64,000 nucleotides of DNA, taken from Rhypophila decipiens (taxonomy: Eukaryota > Ascomycota > Sordariomycetes > Sordariales > Naviculisporaceae). Positions 45,207-58,124 of this stretch are shown here, one piece after another. Made by a program: the position numbers and the translations under genes. The stretch covers positions 248,001 through 312,000 of the forward strand of contig MU858049.1 of the NCBI GenBank assembly GCA_033297075.1. Reading direction: 5' to 3'. How positions within the stretch are numbered: position 1 is the stretch's first letter; every line of letters starts with the position of its first letter. Under the pieces are notes generated by a model. The model did no database searches. It saw only the letters and a program-made list of their open reading frames with translations, and had not been told where the DNA came from.

Positions 45207-48200
45207 TCATACCGCGCGATTATACCACGACCGATCATCCTCATCCTCATCCTCATCTGCACTCCTGTCCCGTCGGATCAACGTCTCCGCCTCTCTTGCC
45301 TGCATTCTCTCCTCGTGCAGGCTTCCCGAATCCTCCTCCTCATCATCTTCTTCCTCGTCCTCGCCACTCCTCAGCCCGTCCTCGTCTTCATCGTCAGCAG
45401 GCGCATTTCTTGCCCTAGCTCCCTCAGGAAGCGGTCTCTTCTTCTCAAAGTCCTGCTTGTGCGCCTCGGCCATGACCTTGCGAATCGACATCTTCCCGAG
45501 GGTCTCGGTATATCGTCTCCTGAACGTACTCGTGCCAGAGGCGGGGACGGCCCCAGCTGGGCTTCCTGCTTGTGCAACCTCCTGCGCAGCTTGTCCGGGA
45601 CTAGTTGGGACTCCTGGCGCTCCAAAGGGAACCTTTCCCTGCGCAGGAGGCACATCGATGCCAGTGGACCGGCCAGTTGTCCTGGGATCATTGGCAGCGG
45701 CAGCGGGCGGCAACTGCAGACCGTCTTCTTCCGCTGGGGACTCGGCTTCGCTGATCCCGGATAGACTGCGCGGATCCTTTTGCGGTTTCAATTTGTAGGG
45801 CAAGGGCGTGTCTCTTGACGCTTTGTACTGGGCTACGTTCGCGCAGTGCTCGTTCTCAACTCGAATGATGGCCCACAGACCACGACGAATCACTTCGGCG
45901 AGAGAGGTCGCAAAAGACACAACGGTGCTATGCTGTGTGTTATGCGTGAAGATGGCGTAGAAGATCCACGAGAACCGCAAAATGGGGTCGATTACCATGA
46001 TGACGTAGTATACCCAAGGCTTCAGCGCAGTGATATCCCGAAGAAACGGATGTCGAGCCTGGGGCTGGAGGAGAGAGAAATCCATAAAGAGATCCCAGAT
46101 TGCTAGCTACTGTCAGGACAGCTTCTTGAAGCATTTCAGGGCGAGTGACTTACAGCAGTACACGGCATTGATGGATGCAAAGGTTATGAAAAGAGATAGG
46201 TTTCCCTGGGTCCCATCGATGCGGTAGAGACTCAGACAAACGGCCGCAATAATCGTCATGGTATACTTGCCGCAGTTGACCAGATGCGGAAACACGTTTC
46301 GGGTATCCAAGTAACGCCGTACACATTGGAGGGCACGCCAAATCGGAGGCAACGTGGCAAAGAAACCCATCAGCCGTGAATGGTTCGAATTGCATTGGTT
46401 GGGATCATCCCAAAAATGAGAGTACAGGCAAAAAAACAGCGAGACGTTCTGTAATGTGGTCAGTCTTGTGTCCACGGGGAGAGCTGAGTGTGGCATCACT
46501 TACACAAGTCGCATACGTCAGCGAACACCAAATGTCGCCCAGGAAAAAGTCTCGAAATTCGACAGGGTACAGACCTGCGAAAAACAGGCGGTACTAGCAA
46601 GTCTGTTAGTTGTAAGAACCAAGCCACGAACCGACTGTTAATTCTTACATGCGAGTACAAGAACCACCTCCTGGCTTTGTGATAGAAGATGGGGGCCGGA
46701 AAGAAGAGAATGATAAGAGAGAGGCCGATCAGCAAGACAGGGTAATAGGTGTACATCTCTTCCCAGTCGCCATATCTCGTAAAGTTGAGCCATATGCAGA
46801 TGCCAAAGAGGGCAAAGAAGATGCTTGGAAACTCGGCAAGCGTCTTCCAGTCTAGGTTGTTTCTCGTGTCGAACTCGAAGATGAACGGATAGTTGACCTT
46901 GTTCTTGTGCCAGACACTACATGCCAGAGTAAACAAGATGAACAAGAGAAGCATCAGAAAGTAGCCGCCGTAAATCTGCATGAGGTAGCTCGTCCTGTCG
47001 CGAAGTATTATGTCTGGGTCGAACAGTAACTCGGAACCATATACTAAACCTTGTATAGCGAAAACAAGACCGAGGCCAAACAATAGGCCGCTCCTGAAGG
47101 TGCTGGCAGAGGCATCCCCCGGGCGCCGGATCAGATTTCGCAGCTTTCCAGCCGCGATCTTGTGATTTCCGCGCTCGAAATAGCGAGCATACAGGTCCTC
47201 GACGGTCCGAATGTGGCCGTCTAGGATATCACTGTTTACAAACCAGGACTTGTTCACCTTGTCGTTCATATATCGGTACGGAGGGCGGGCATTAACCGCC
47301 TTGTCGTACTTTTTATTGAGCTTCCGGAAAGCAGTCCGATTCAACAGTGCGTATGACTTTAGCAGCTCAAGGCCTCTGTAGAATTCTTGCAGTGCCAGCT
47401 TGAGTTTCCGCTTTGCTGTCCTGTATGGGACATCGTCATTTTGAGCTTTGCGGACGTAATCGCGACCCTCGTCGTCCTCCTGTCCGCCAATAACGGGAGT
47501 CTGGATCATCTTCTGCAGCGATTTCGAGTTGGGGCCAGGCTTCATAAGCTTAGCCTTGAGAGGGCTGATCCAATCAATGCCGTTGTCCTTGCTTCCCTCA
47601 CCGGATCCGTTGCTTTCACTATTGTTGCGCTCCAGCTCCCGGTTCTGCTTGGCCTCGGCAATTTCAGCAAGACGTCGATTTCGCATCTCGTGGAGCTGCT
47701 CTCGCAAAACCACTAGACGTTCCGATGCCTGGTCTTCCTTTTGTCTGTAGAAGGTCTCAATCTTGTTCAACTCGCTATCGAGAAAAGAAAAAAAGTCCCG
47801 TTCTGTAGACCGGACCTGGTCAAGATTCTGCAAGCCGATCTCTCCCCGGTTTGATGTCTGGCGGACAAGCGGAGCGCCAGTAGAGAAGATCCGGGCGAGT
47901 CGATGTCGAGGAGTCGTAGCAGCGCCACCACCAGGGATGTTGGGAGTTGACGTTATTTGGGAATGGTCAGTTGGCACAGCAGCCATCATGGTGTTGCTGC
48001 GTTGAGGACCCAGGCGCGGAAATGCGCTTGACGACAGTGGCGGCTGGCCACCGGTCCGAGAGGGAACCTTTATGGCCGGGGCGGGAAGTTCAAAATCGGC
48101 CGTCCTCCCACTCGCACGGGATGCCGTGAGCACAATGCTCCCATATTGAAGACCACTTCCTGGTGAGTGGGCCAGGCTTGTGCGTTCACCATCGTCGGTT

Positions 48201-48591
48201 ACCTGGCCTGCTGGTTGCCCGGAGGTTTGCCTGCCCAGGCCGTTACCATATTTCGGGGAATCCAAGACGTCTCCCGGGGAAGCAAGAGAGACGCTGGAAC
48301 CGAGACCCCGGGCAAAGCCACGAGGGAGAGTAAAGTATCCGGCCGGCGTGCTCTGCGAAGGGCGCCTCTGAGACGGGGTACCACTTGCGCGGTGGATGGC
48401 GCGTGCAACAGCCTTGATGTGTTTTTTGCCAGCCTTGTAGTTGAGATACTTGACCCGCCACTCTGGGACCGCCTCATGGTCAAGTTCTTTGGCGAATCTT
48501 GGTAAATTGTCGTTAGCCTCAATGTCCTATACAGGCTATCATATTACCATGAATTGATGGCGATAGTATGGGAGATATTGACTTACTTCAT
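45207..48591 (-). CDS. SYG1: SPX-EXS phosphate transporter, SYG1/XPR1 family
   Basis: Exons on the minus strand are 48591-48587 (5 nt), 48497-46649, 46593-46504, 46448-46154 and 46102-45207; introns are 89, 55, 55 and 51 nt; 1,044 aa. XPR1/Syg1 proteins export phosphate; the SPX domain senses inositol pyrophosphates. The SPX domain starts MKFAKELDHEAVPEWRVKYL, with the basic KAGKKHIK cluster. It is interrupted by about 200 Ser/Pro-rich residues and resumes at STERDFFSFLDSELNKIETF and LKLALQEFYRGLELLKSYAL, then LNRTAFRKLNKKYDKA. Several membrane helices follow (GLLFGLGLVFAIQGLVYGSE onward), then the EXS domain (YPVEFRDFFLGDIWCSLTYA; WRALQCVRRYLDT; WVYYVIMVIDPILRFSWIFY). The tail is acidic and disordered. 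The initiator sits alone on a 5-nt coding exon (ATGAA), justified because only this join gives MKFAKEL. Confidence 0.94.
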
Positions 48592-50862
48592 CTGTTATGA
48601 CGTCAATTTGAAGACTGGGCGGGTTGCCAGCTTCAGACGAAGATCGGTACGGTCGCAAGACAGCGGTTCCCTTTGGTTGCGTGGGAAGGGAAAATTCTGT
48701 AAAGCAGGGTCGTCTCACTAGTCAAGGCGTCTCCCACCCATGTCTCCTCTTTCCCTCCAAAAAGTGGCAGCCAAGAAGGTTTTCAATTCAGAACGTCAAG
48801 GATCCCAAAAGTCGAGTTCATGGGAAAGTCGCACTGCTTTGAGGTCTTGTCGCTGAACATTGTGTTGAGAGGGACAAAAACACAGTGCGGACTCGCTCAG
48901 TGCAGTGCCGGGTCGGTGTCTTGGGACTGTGTAACGACCTAAAGAGGTTCCAGGTTCCTTGTCTTGTTTCTGTCAATCGTCCCAATTGGCGAACAGTCGT
49001 GTTATTTCGGTACCAGTACAGCGGATGTTCCTCCCCGCACAGGCAGTGCGGTAACTGTACGCAGCTCTTTGAGGTTCAAAGCAGAAGGTTTACTTTATTG
49101 CCGGCAGGTGAGGTCCAACAAATATGTTGCAAATCCTACGAGGTTCATGTTTTCTATAATGTGACTGCCGTTCAGACTTACAGACGTACTCAATGCCTGT
49201 GCCATGAGCGAAAAAAAACTAATCTTCTAGGAAGGTAACTCATCACAGGTTCGCAACTGATCCAGAATTATGTCTTGATGTGCCGTACGGTGTCACAGCG
49301 AGTCTTGTCCACGGGCCACGGTGCTGAACGTAGAGACAAAACATACAGCCCTATCAGGAAGCCAACTGCCCACTTGCCAGGCGGTGTGGGCGTGGGATGC
49401 ATATGTCGAGCACCAACCAACAAGGACGGCACGGGGTCGCAATTGGCGACGGTACCTGGAACAAGTATCATCAAGCTTTGGTGAGGTGTGTTGGCAATAT
49501 GAGATCCTGCGAGCTTGTAATAAAGTGGCTGGCCAGACGGGCCTCTCTCCTCACCGGTACCCCTTCAGCTGTGCCATTCCAAGGTGTCGTTGAGGAAACC
49601 TCTCAAGAGCGAGTACAACTTTGAGGTATCTGAGTGAGACATGCTGCGATATTTTATGATTTATCTCAGATATCCCGCTGCCGCTCGTTGCTTTTCGTCA
49701 CACTGATTCCCAGCGTAGTGGGGGTATTCGACCTCTTATAAGTTGGTCAACAAGTGTTCTAGCGGTATAAAAGAACACTTTCCGATGATCTCGATAGCGG
49801 CCGGTTTCCTGGTCAAACTGGTTCTGCGGATCAGAGTTGATAAACCGACTGGGCGAAATGACGCCGTCAAAGACCAAGTTTGATCCAGAACCAACCTTGG
49901 TTTACCGCAACAATGGAACATATCCGGCTCAGAAGAGGTGCAACCATATATGACCGGTAATAAGGCTTTGTCCTGTGCCTCAACGCTCAGGTTTCGGATA
50001 CTGCCATTAATACCACCTGGATCAAGATGGATGCTGACTGCTCACGCTGTTTGATTTTTGAGACTCTGTTCGTCTGTCAGACCCCTCTACCCCTGCAATC
50101 TTATAGTTGAAGGCGGGACTTTGCTGTACTCATCGTGCCCTCATCGTGCCTCGGCGGCGAGCTTGATTGGCCGCCCTTCCAAGCGCGGCTTGCTTGGCCC
50201 CGCTTGCTTCAGCTGGTCAGGCCCAATTCGGTAGCCGTGGCACGACCATCAACCCGTTTATTGCGGTTTATTAGCGCTCTCCTGTTGTCAGGTATCAACA
50301 TGAACTTTCTGACTGAGCATGCTGCACGGTGCACTAGAAGAAAGAGCATGATCAATAAAGTGATAAACAATTCGCTGCATCGTTGATTATAAAACAAAGC
50401 AGCCACTTTTTGTAGGGTTATTCATCACAACAATCTCATGTTACAGTTTCGGCTGTTCATTTAGCGAGCTCCTCCATACCTACCCACTCCAGAACCTGGC
50501 AGAACCTGGGTTGGTGGGGAAAACCTGAAGAAACCTGAAGCCCAGCGAGCCCACTGCCCGTGGAATACATCATCGGACAGGGGGCCGGCGAGCGAGACAC
50601 AGGCCAGGTTTAGAGACAGGAACCTCGCCCTGAACTCGCCAACTCGCACAACCTCCTATCAACCTTTTATACATTTATTACCTGTGTCCCTCCGCCAGCA
50701 CGCGTTCAAAAGTCCTCTGCACTACCTACTATGCAAGAGGCTCCTCCCAATTGATCGCAAGCATCAATTCTGCAAGACGGTGATTACCCGAATCCTTCTC
50801 TCCACGAGTACTACCCGACTCCTATTTCGTGCCCGCCCACCCAGCCAGGCGGGCAGGAGGCA
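48592..50862. other. 2.3-kb region without recognised gene
   Basis: Upstream of SYG1 and of the next gene. No frame has a recognisable motif; the largest are under 120 codons. It should contain both promoters and leaders. Confidence 0.45.
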
Positions 50863-51990
50863 ATGGCCGATCCGCGGTACTCACAACGTCTCCCGCACAT
50901 GGACCCTTCAGCCAATGCTATATACTCTCACAGCCGCTCGCGAACAACGTCTTCGAATGTTTTCCCCCAAAACCCGTACAACCCGGCACCGAATTACATG
51001 GGCGGGCAGCATGTGCAACCACTCCATCTAGTGCAGCCGCAACCGCACCATCAGCGCAGAACACCAAGTGTCAACACCTTTAGCACCATCTCTAGCAGCG
51101 GCGGAATGGCGCCTCCTGCTGCATACAGGACGTCGCCGACCAACGACATTCGCAGATCCACCTCGAGTCGCTCTGGCGGTGCTCCCGGCTCCCCTCACAC
51201 CCAACCCTCTAGCTATGTTGCTCTTCTCAGGCGACAGAAAGCCACCGTATGGTGCGATCGCGCACAATATGAAGATCCCAGACTGCTTGCGCAACAACGC
51301 GCTGCCAAAATGAGGGCCAACCTCGAGGTTGTGGGCACGAATAGCGGCCTTGGTCTCGGTCCCACTTCCGGTCGCACTTCTACTGGTCTTAGTTCGGCCG
51401 GTGGAAAGATCGGGGCCAAGATTCGGCATCATGGCAAACCAGCTGTTGTGAACTACGGAGCCGACAAAAACTACATTGGTGTGGCCGGCGTCCCTCTACG
51501 GCTGAGCGCCACAGAAGTCGAAGGCGAGGATAGCGAGGAAGACGAGATCGCCGCACAGCGATTGCACCACCGACGGACCGGCAGCTCCAGCCGAAGCAGC
51601 ACTACTAGTGGCAGGAGAGTGATGGGATACCGGTCCTCCGGAGGCCTCGGCGCTTCAAATTCGCTCAAGAAGTGGAGCCCGGGCGACACACCAGAAAGAT
51701 CGGGTTCCCTGGTTGAGGACAAGCTCGGGGAGTTGAATCTCGGCGGGGACGACTCGGCGAGCGGGAAGGCGAGGAGCTTCGCCAGCGGTAGCAGTGGAGA
51801 GCGACTGGACAGTGTTCCCGATTTGGCCGCGAATCCAGCTCGCTTGGCTGGCAACAGTGCACAACATGCCGCAGTCACGAGAGAGAAGAGCGTAAAGGGT
51901 GTTGACGATTTGAAAAGGCGAGGCAGTGTGGATGAGCGGACAATGACCCTGACTGGAACCGGCCGGCTGTATATTGCCAACCCTGACTGA
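50863..51990 (+). CDS. uncharacterised Ser/Gly-rich fungal protein
   Basis: Single exon, 375 aa; I do not recognise a characterised homologue. Most of it is disordered: Pro/Gln/Ser-rich first 110 residues, then Ser/Gly/Arg-rich stretches. The most structured-looking segment is SYVALLRRQKATVWCDRAQY, followed by EDPRLLAQQRAAKMRANLEV, the kind of short block conserved in otherwise disordered proteins. A second block is IGAKIRHHGKPAVVNYGADK with NYIGVAGVPLRLSATEVEGE. Repeated RxxS-type sites (RRSTSSRS, GSSSRSSTTSGRR) suggest phosphorylation, which is inferred. Codon usage and length argue that it is a real gene. No signal peptide or membrane segment is seen. Confidence 0.7.
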   Translation: MADPRYSQRLPHMDPSANAIYSHSRSRTTSSNVFPQNPYNPAPNYMGGQHVQPLHLVQPQPHHQRRTPSVNTFSTISSSGGMAPPAAYRTSPTNDIRRSTSSRSGGAPGSPHTQPSSYVALLRRQKATVWCDRAQYEDPRLLAQQRAAKMRANLEVVGTNSGLGLGPTSGRTSTGLSSAGGKIGAKIRHHGKPAVVNYGADKNYIGVAGVPLRLSATEVEGEDSEEDEIAAQRLHHRRTGSSSRSSTTSGRRVMGYRSSGGLGASNSLKKWSPGDTPERSGSLVEDKLGELNLGGDDSASGKARSFASGSSGERLDSVPDLAANPARLAGNSAQHAAVTREKSVKGVDDLKRRGSVDERTMTLTGTGRLYIANPD

Positions 51991-53359
51991 GTGGTGATGG
52001 ATGACATTCGGCTCAGGTTTTCCCTCTAGATGCAGGGCTCGGAGCACACTGGATTTCCACGGCTTCGCCCTGTTCAAATGTTCGCCTTACTCCCACCCCA
52101 TCGTCTCGCTTGTTTCTTTGCGTAGACGAGCAAGGGGACCGAGGCACTCACGGGCCCATTGTTTAATGGGAAATTCCAGCGCCGAGCTGCCAACCAACTT
52201 AACAGCTCTTACGTCCGCTCGTATATGGTAGTCCGGACTTTGGCTGGGGAAGAAGACGAGACTCCCACATGTCGATACACTTTTTGCTTCGGAAGTTTTC
52301 GATTCCTGGTCACTTGGCTATATCTCTGGTTCTTTATCTTTTATCACAATACCCACAAGCTTACACGGGATATAATAGCGCTATACAAAAGCACACGGAG
52401 CGGACTGCCTCGCAAATGCTTGAGGCTGGATTTAATAAGACATGAATATGGTTTCTACTCTACTATCTTGCTAATATGAACCAATTCACGGTGTGGTCTC
52501 CTCTCTACGTGTCAATTGATGCCTTGGGTGACAAGACCAAACGTTTAATTTGATAAACAACACCTCAGCCTCCTTATCTCAGAAGGGATTTGTCTGTGTC
52601 GATCGTTTTGTTCCTGCACGGATTTACCATGCCGTGCATGAATGTTCCTCCTATCTCGACACTGCGCTTGTACAGTAAGAGATCCATGAGATTAGCGGAC
52701 GGGTTGCGATGCTTACGGTCCGATAGACACAAAGGACGATGCGTTATCCTAAGGTAACGTTGAAAAGCACCGGCACGTGGACGTTGATGCCACAAGGAAC
52801 GGTAAATTGTAACGGGTTGTACGTATATTTCACGCCCTAAAAGTATCTTTTCTTTAGAGTTTGACTGTCCCTGGCCCGATGGCAAAAGCCGGCCGGGAAG
52901 CACCTTGGAGGATTCAGGGGATCTGACCACACCATGGCCCATTGACCTTTGTTACTGAGGCTAGATAATAATGGGGATTTTGGTCAAGCCATAATGGCCA
53001 CGGGCGGAATGTTATCATGTCGTAGGATTAACAGGTGCAAGATAGCGATCAAAGATGGCTGGGTGAAACGGTCTCGACTAAGACTCAAACAAAGATAACG
53101 GCGACGGAGTCAGACACTGACCGCCCTATTACTGCCGAATCTCAAACAGGGGATCTGGCCGACTCTCGGTGACTCATGTCCACTTTTTTTTAAATGCTGC
53201 CCATCGCGGGGCAAGTGGCAGAAATCACAACCAGACAACTCTCCCAACTCACAACCCCGCATCGCATCAAGCAAGCCAACAGCGCCCAATTGACCACGCC
53301 AAACACATAAAATCGTCAGCAAACTTCCTCGGTACACGAATTACACACGTACCCTCTCA
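51991..53359. other. spacer upstream of AsnRS
   Basis: No supportable gene in 1.37 kb. A 106-codon frame at 52159-52479 has an irregular translation and no motif. The 53200-53359 stretch is the likely AsnRS leader. Confidence 0.45.
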
Positions 53360-55140
53360 ATGGGAGGCATCTACGTCGACGAGGTGAAGGGGTACGACGA
53401 GCCCGGTACCCAGGGTACCGAGGCGGCCCCCTTCAAGACACTCGGGCAGGCACTATTTGAGCTTGGCGACCAGAAGGGCGACAAGAACGAGTATCTCGTC
53501 AAAAAGGAGGGCGAGGAAGAGTATAAACCGGCAGCCAAGGCCGCCTTAAAGAAGGCAGTCAACCTCGCTGCCGCACAGCGCAAAAAGGTAGAGGCTGCTG
53601 CACTCAGAGCAGAGAGAGAAGCAAAGGAACAGGCGGCGCGCGAGTCTGTTCTCGAAAAGGCCAAGGAACTCAAGATCACAGAGGACCCTGCGCTCCCCAA
53701 GGCCGTCCTTATCAGTCTTACCGAGACCGACCCCGCCAAAATCGGAACACTTCGCAAGGAAGGAGACGATGGTGGTAAAGCTGTTCGCGTCAAGGTCCAG
53801 GGACGGGTGCAGAGAGTCGCCAAGCAAAAGGGTATCATGTTCGTCTGGTTGCGCCGGGGTATGTCAACCATGCAATGTCTCCTCACTGGAGATCTTGCCA
53901 AGACATACGATGCTTTGGTCCTTGTTAGGGAGACTTCGCTCGAGATAGTTGGTGAACTTTGGGAAACCCCGGCCGGTGCGCATGCACCCCTTAGCAGAGA
54001 ACTCCACGCCGACTACTTCCGTGTCATTGCTGCTGCGCCCGGAGGTGACGATGCCTTCGCTACCCGGGTTCCTTCCGACTTTGACCACTCCACCTCGCAA
54101 GCTTCCGAAGCGCTGCTCAACTTGCGCCATTTGACGCTCCGACACGAGAAGCCCTCGGCGGTCATGTATGTCAAGAGTGTGGTCGAGAGAGCATTCCACA
54201 ACGCATACCACGAGCTCGGCGTCACCAAGGTCAGCCCTCCGGCGCTTGTACAGACTCAGGTCGAAGGAGGATCAACACTTTTTGGTCTGGATTATTATGG
54301 TCAGAAGGCCTACCTCACGCAGTCGAGCCAGCTGTATCTCGAGACCATGCTCCCTTCATTGGGCGATGTTTACTGCATTGAAAAGTCATTCCGTGCCGAG
54401 AAGTCACTCACTCGTCGCCACCTCTCGGAGTACACCCACGTCGAAGCTGAGCTCGATTACATCTCTTTTGATGATCTCCTAGCGCATCTTGAGGACCTCA
54501 TCTGCCGAGTCGTCGATCTGACCCTTGCCGACCCAGTGGCGGCCAAGGCCATCAAGGAATACAACCCCGATTTCAAGCCACCTGCGAGACCTTTTATGAG
54601 GATGCGGTACGCCGATGCTATCGAGTGGCTGCGGGAAAGGGGCATCAAGAACGAAGAGGGCAACGACCACGTCTTTGGCGACGACATTGCCGAGGCTGCG
54701 GAGCGACTGATGACGGACGAGATCAACCAGACCATCATGCTCACACACTTCCCCGCGCATATCAAGGCCTTTTACATGCAGAGGGCAGCCGACGACGACC
54801 GCGTCACCGAATCAGTGGATATCCTTATGCCGGGTGTAGGCGAGATTGTCGGAGGCAGCATGAGAATATGGGATTACGACGAGCTCCTTGCTGCATATAA
54901 ACGTGAGGGACTCGACCCGGCCCCGTACTACTGGTACACCGACCAGCGCAAGTACGGAGGCTCGCCCCACGGAGGCTTCGGTCTCGGTCTCGAGCGGTAA
55001 GTAAAACCGAACAGTCATTATTATATAAGGTGAACAATAGCTAATGACACAATCACAGATTCTTGGCGTGGATGATGAAGCTCTGGACTGTCAGAGAGGC
55101 CTGCTTGTATCCTCGGTACATGGGCAGGTGCACACCATAA
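53360..55140 (+). CDS. DED81: cytosolic asparaginyl-tRNA synthetase
   Basis: Exons are 53360-54996 and 55059-55140 (intron 62 nt, GCTAATGAC branch), 572 aa. It is a class IIb synthetase that charges tRNA-Asn. Order: a eukaryote-specific N-terminal extension (GYDEPGTQGTEAAPFKTLGQ, then a Lys/Glu/Ala-rich coiled coil), an OB-fold anticodon-binding domain (VRVKVQGRVQRVAKQKGIMF onward), and the catalytic core. Core strings are FGLDYYGQKAYLTQSSQLYL, motif 2 FRAEKSLTRRHLSEYTHVEA, MPGVGEIVGGSMRIWDYDEL and motif 3 GSPHGGFGLGLERF. The short last exon supplies LAWMMKLWTVREACLYPRYM and the terminal CTP. The length and domain plan match the cytosolic enzyme rather than the shorter mitochondrial one, and no targeting peptide is seen. 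Confidence 0.96.
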
Positions 55141-55998
55141 GTGTGGCGTTTGATAGGATTGAGAGACGTGATGGAACTTAAGCGCCACGGAGCTGGGAAA
55201 TGGATGGCTTCAATCACAACATATTGTTGTTTATAGAACTATAGAATTGTGAGAAAAATGCTTGCTCACACGTGGCCCAGATTCAGAATGTCAGTCCGGG
55301 ATAACACTGTAATTGTTGTCCAGGTGCTGTTCACGAAGCTGAATACCAGGTAGGCCCATGACCACTTTGAACAGTTTGAATCCAACGAGATGAAATGAGA
55401 TCCCTTGACCCAACTCTGCAAGCATTGGTATTGCCGCAACAACAACGATTTTGGGGAGCATTCACTCCGGCCCGCCCCTTCTCGAACGGTGTTAACCCCA
55501 CCGTCCTCCGTACTGTGGATGCTCCGGATATTGTGGGATCCCGATTGGCCGGGTGGGAACTTGAAAGCCACTGACGCCACAGTTTTTCGGTGCCGCGAGC
55601 CACAACAATTAACTTCGCCCCACCCCAAAACACGTCTTCGCCAATGACGCGCTAGCAATTGTACTAAAACGCGCTCGCGTTTATTACCTTCCTCCCCCTA
55701 GCGTCCTCCCAGCGTGGAACCGTGGGAAGCGATCACCACCCAATCGACTTTCTTCAACCTCCCCCCCCGCAGAAGCGATCCTGCTCACGTTTCTCGACAC
55801 TATTGCTGCCAGCAGGACTTCTCGCTTCCCCGTATACGACATCGAGTCAAGTAATTATAGAATTTTGCCCATGGTCACTCCTTTGACGTTACCACTTTCT
55901 CGTTTCTGCCCTTGATCGTCGCCCGACAACTGCTTTTCGATTCACAACGCACTCGCGAATTGAGCCACACCACACACCCTTCAACGTGCGGGCACGCG
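55141..55998. other. spacer between AsnRS and CAF-1
   Basis: No gene was seen; it holds the AsnRS 3' region and the C-rich promoter and leader of the CAF-1 gene. Confidence 0.5.
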
Positions 55999-58124
55999 AT
56001 GCCTCTTTTTACCATGTCTACCAGCACAAAGGACGTCGAGATCTCGACACGAAAGCGAGGCCACAGCGAGTTTACCAAATCTGATGAAAATGCTCAACCT
56101 CGAGCCCCCACCGGCTTGTTCAAAGTCTTTCCGCCCCTGAGCGACAACAGTATGCCCATTCCCTACCGAAGCAATTCTACAGAGAAGACGGGCCTGACAA
56201 CCTCCACAGAGGAAAACAATCAGATCTCTTCCACGCCGGTGGACCTGACAAACTCCCCTGTCAAATGCAGTCCCGGATTGACAGAATCCGGCAGCAGCCC
56301 CCCTGAAGGCAACACACCCTCGCCCACCAAGACTCCGACCCGAGCTCACCTTAAGCAGTCGACTCTGGCAAGATTCAAGACCAACGCCCCAACTGCGACA
56401 CAAACATCTTGCCCCAAAACGCAACCAACAAAGCCAGCACAGTCGGCCTCGACCGCCGAACCTGCTGCAAAACGGACAAAGCTGAGCCCCGAGGAGAAGG
56501 CCGCCAAAGAAGCAGCCGACGCAGAGCGCAAGAAGGAGAGAGAGGCTCTGCAAGCCGCCAAAGCTGCCGAACTGGCCAAATTAGAAGCCGAGAAGGCACG
56601 AAAGACAGCCGAGAAAGAACTGAAAAGGAAAGAAAAGGAGGAGGCCGAAAAACAGAAGGCCGCACAAAAAGCTGCCAAGGAAGCAGAGAAGGCTGCTAAA
56701 GAGGCAGAGAAGATTCGAAAGGCAGAGGAGAAGGAGGCCAAACGACGCGAGAAGGAGGAGGAAGAGGCCAAAAAGGCACGCAGTCAGAAGAAGCTCACGT
56801 CAATGTTCAAGATCACTGCGCCGACCACGCCAAAGAAGGATAAGGCGGTCCCCAAGTCAGAGAAAGAGCCCGAAGCTGGAGCAACGGATGCCGCGGCTGG
56901 ACCCGCGAAAGTCGAGTCCCTCTATGAGAAAGAGTTCAAGCCGTTTTACATCAAGGAGGGTGTTAAACTAGCCGATAATCTCTTTGTCGACAAGGATACT
57001 TGCGAAGCAAAGACCAAGATTCTCGACGAGTGGGTCCAAGGCAAGCGAGGAGAATTTGTCCCTGGACCATTCAACCCGCGTGAGGCTCTTGAACTTCTTG
57101 TCGCACCGATTCCCCGCGGCCGTGTTTACCCAAAGGTCAGCAAGATCATGGCCGAGTATCACGGCGATTCAACCTCCACAGCTCCTGTGTCGGAATCACA
57201 GAGGCGACATACAAGGGAGGCGTTGAAATCTGTGCCAGTGAAGTCGCTGAAGTTTAGAGAAGATGTGCGGCCGCCTTATATCGGCACCGTCAGTGGACTT
57301 CCAACCGGGGTTCTGAGTCTGGAGCAGGTTGCAAGAAATCCCCTTCGCAAAGACGTGCTACCTCTGAACTACGACTATGACTCGGAGGCAGAATGGATAG
57401 ACGATGACGGCGAGGATGTGGATGAGCTTGACGACGAGGAGGAAGACGCCGACAGCAATGAGGACATGGATGATTTCCTCGACGACTCGGAGGATGCTGG
57501 TCCCGCGCGCCTGCTCTTCTCAGGGGGCATGGAGCCAGTCAGTAGCGGCCTCTGCTGGGAGAACGACAAATGGGTCAATGGCACAAATGAGATGGATCAG
57601 TATAGGCTGGAACTGATACCTGGTAAGTAATTTCCGGAATGAACTGAATTCTTTTTCGAGTCAGCCGCTAATCATAGTCTGCCACAGAACACCTCGAAAA
57701 CCACGCCAGCATTGATCCATGGTCAGGCGAATACTTTTTGCCTAGAGGTAAAGACAAATCGGACTCGAAAGCCCCCAGTGCGAACCTATTATCATACTCC
57801 ACATCAGAAGCTCAGATTGTTCCCAGTGCTGGTGCAGCTCAGTCTGCCACGGGCAACACCAACATGGCACCACCACCCGTACCAAGTGATGCCTTTCAAG
57901 CGCTAAACTCTAAAGCCACAGACAAGAAACCCGCCCAGAAGCTGCCTGCCGACGCACAAGAGGAGCTCAAGGATTTCCTCCGTTTGAAGCCTGATCTGAG
58001 CAAAGTTGGGGTCATCGAAGTCTTCCATGCTAATCACAAGAAGAAATTCCCCAAGGCTCAGATCAAGGCTTCTTTCGAGGACCTGACGGAGAAGGCAGGA
58101 AAACACTGGAGGCTGAAGGGTTGA
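55999..58124 (+). CDS. RLF2: chromatin assembly factor 1 large subunit (Cac1/p150)
   Basis: Exons are 55999-57622 and 57688-58124 (intron 65 nt), 686 aa. CAF-1 deposits H3-H4 behind replication forks, recruited by PCNA. A disordered N-terminus (APTGLFKVFPPL) is followed by a long Lys/Glu/Arg helix, the KER DNA-binding region (about residues 155-265). Next comes KKLTSMFKI, a PCNA-interaction-like motif. The conserved core (YEKEFKPFYIKEGVKLADNL, then LKFREDVRPPYIGTVSG) leads to the acidic ED histone-binding stretch (WIDDDGEDVDELDDEEEDAD). A C-terminal winged helix is encoded mainly by exon 2 (LKDFLRLKPDLSKVGVIEVF). An alternative start is the ATG at 56014 (MSTSTKDVEIS). Codons upstream of 55999 contain no in-frame ATG. 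Confidence 0.94.

Noticed and set aside
52159..52479. 106-codon frame downstream of the Ser/Gly-rich gene
   Set aside because: Translation lacks any motif, and the A/T-rich hydrophobic stretch looks accidental.
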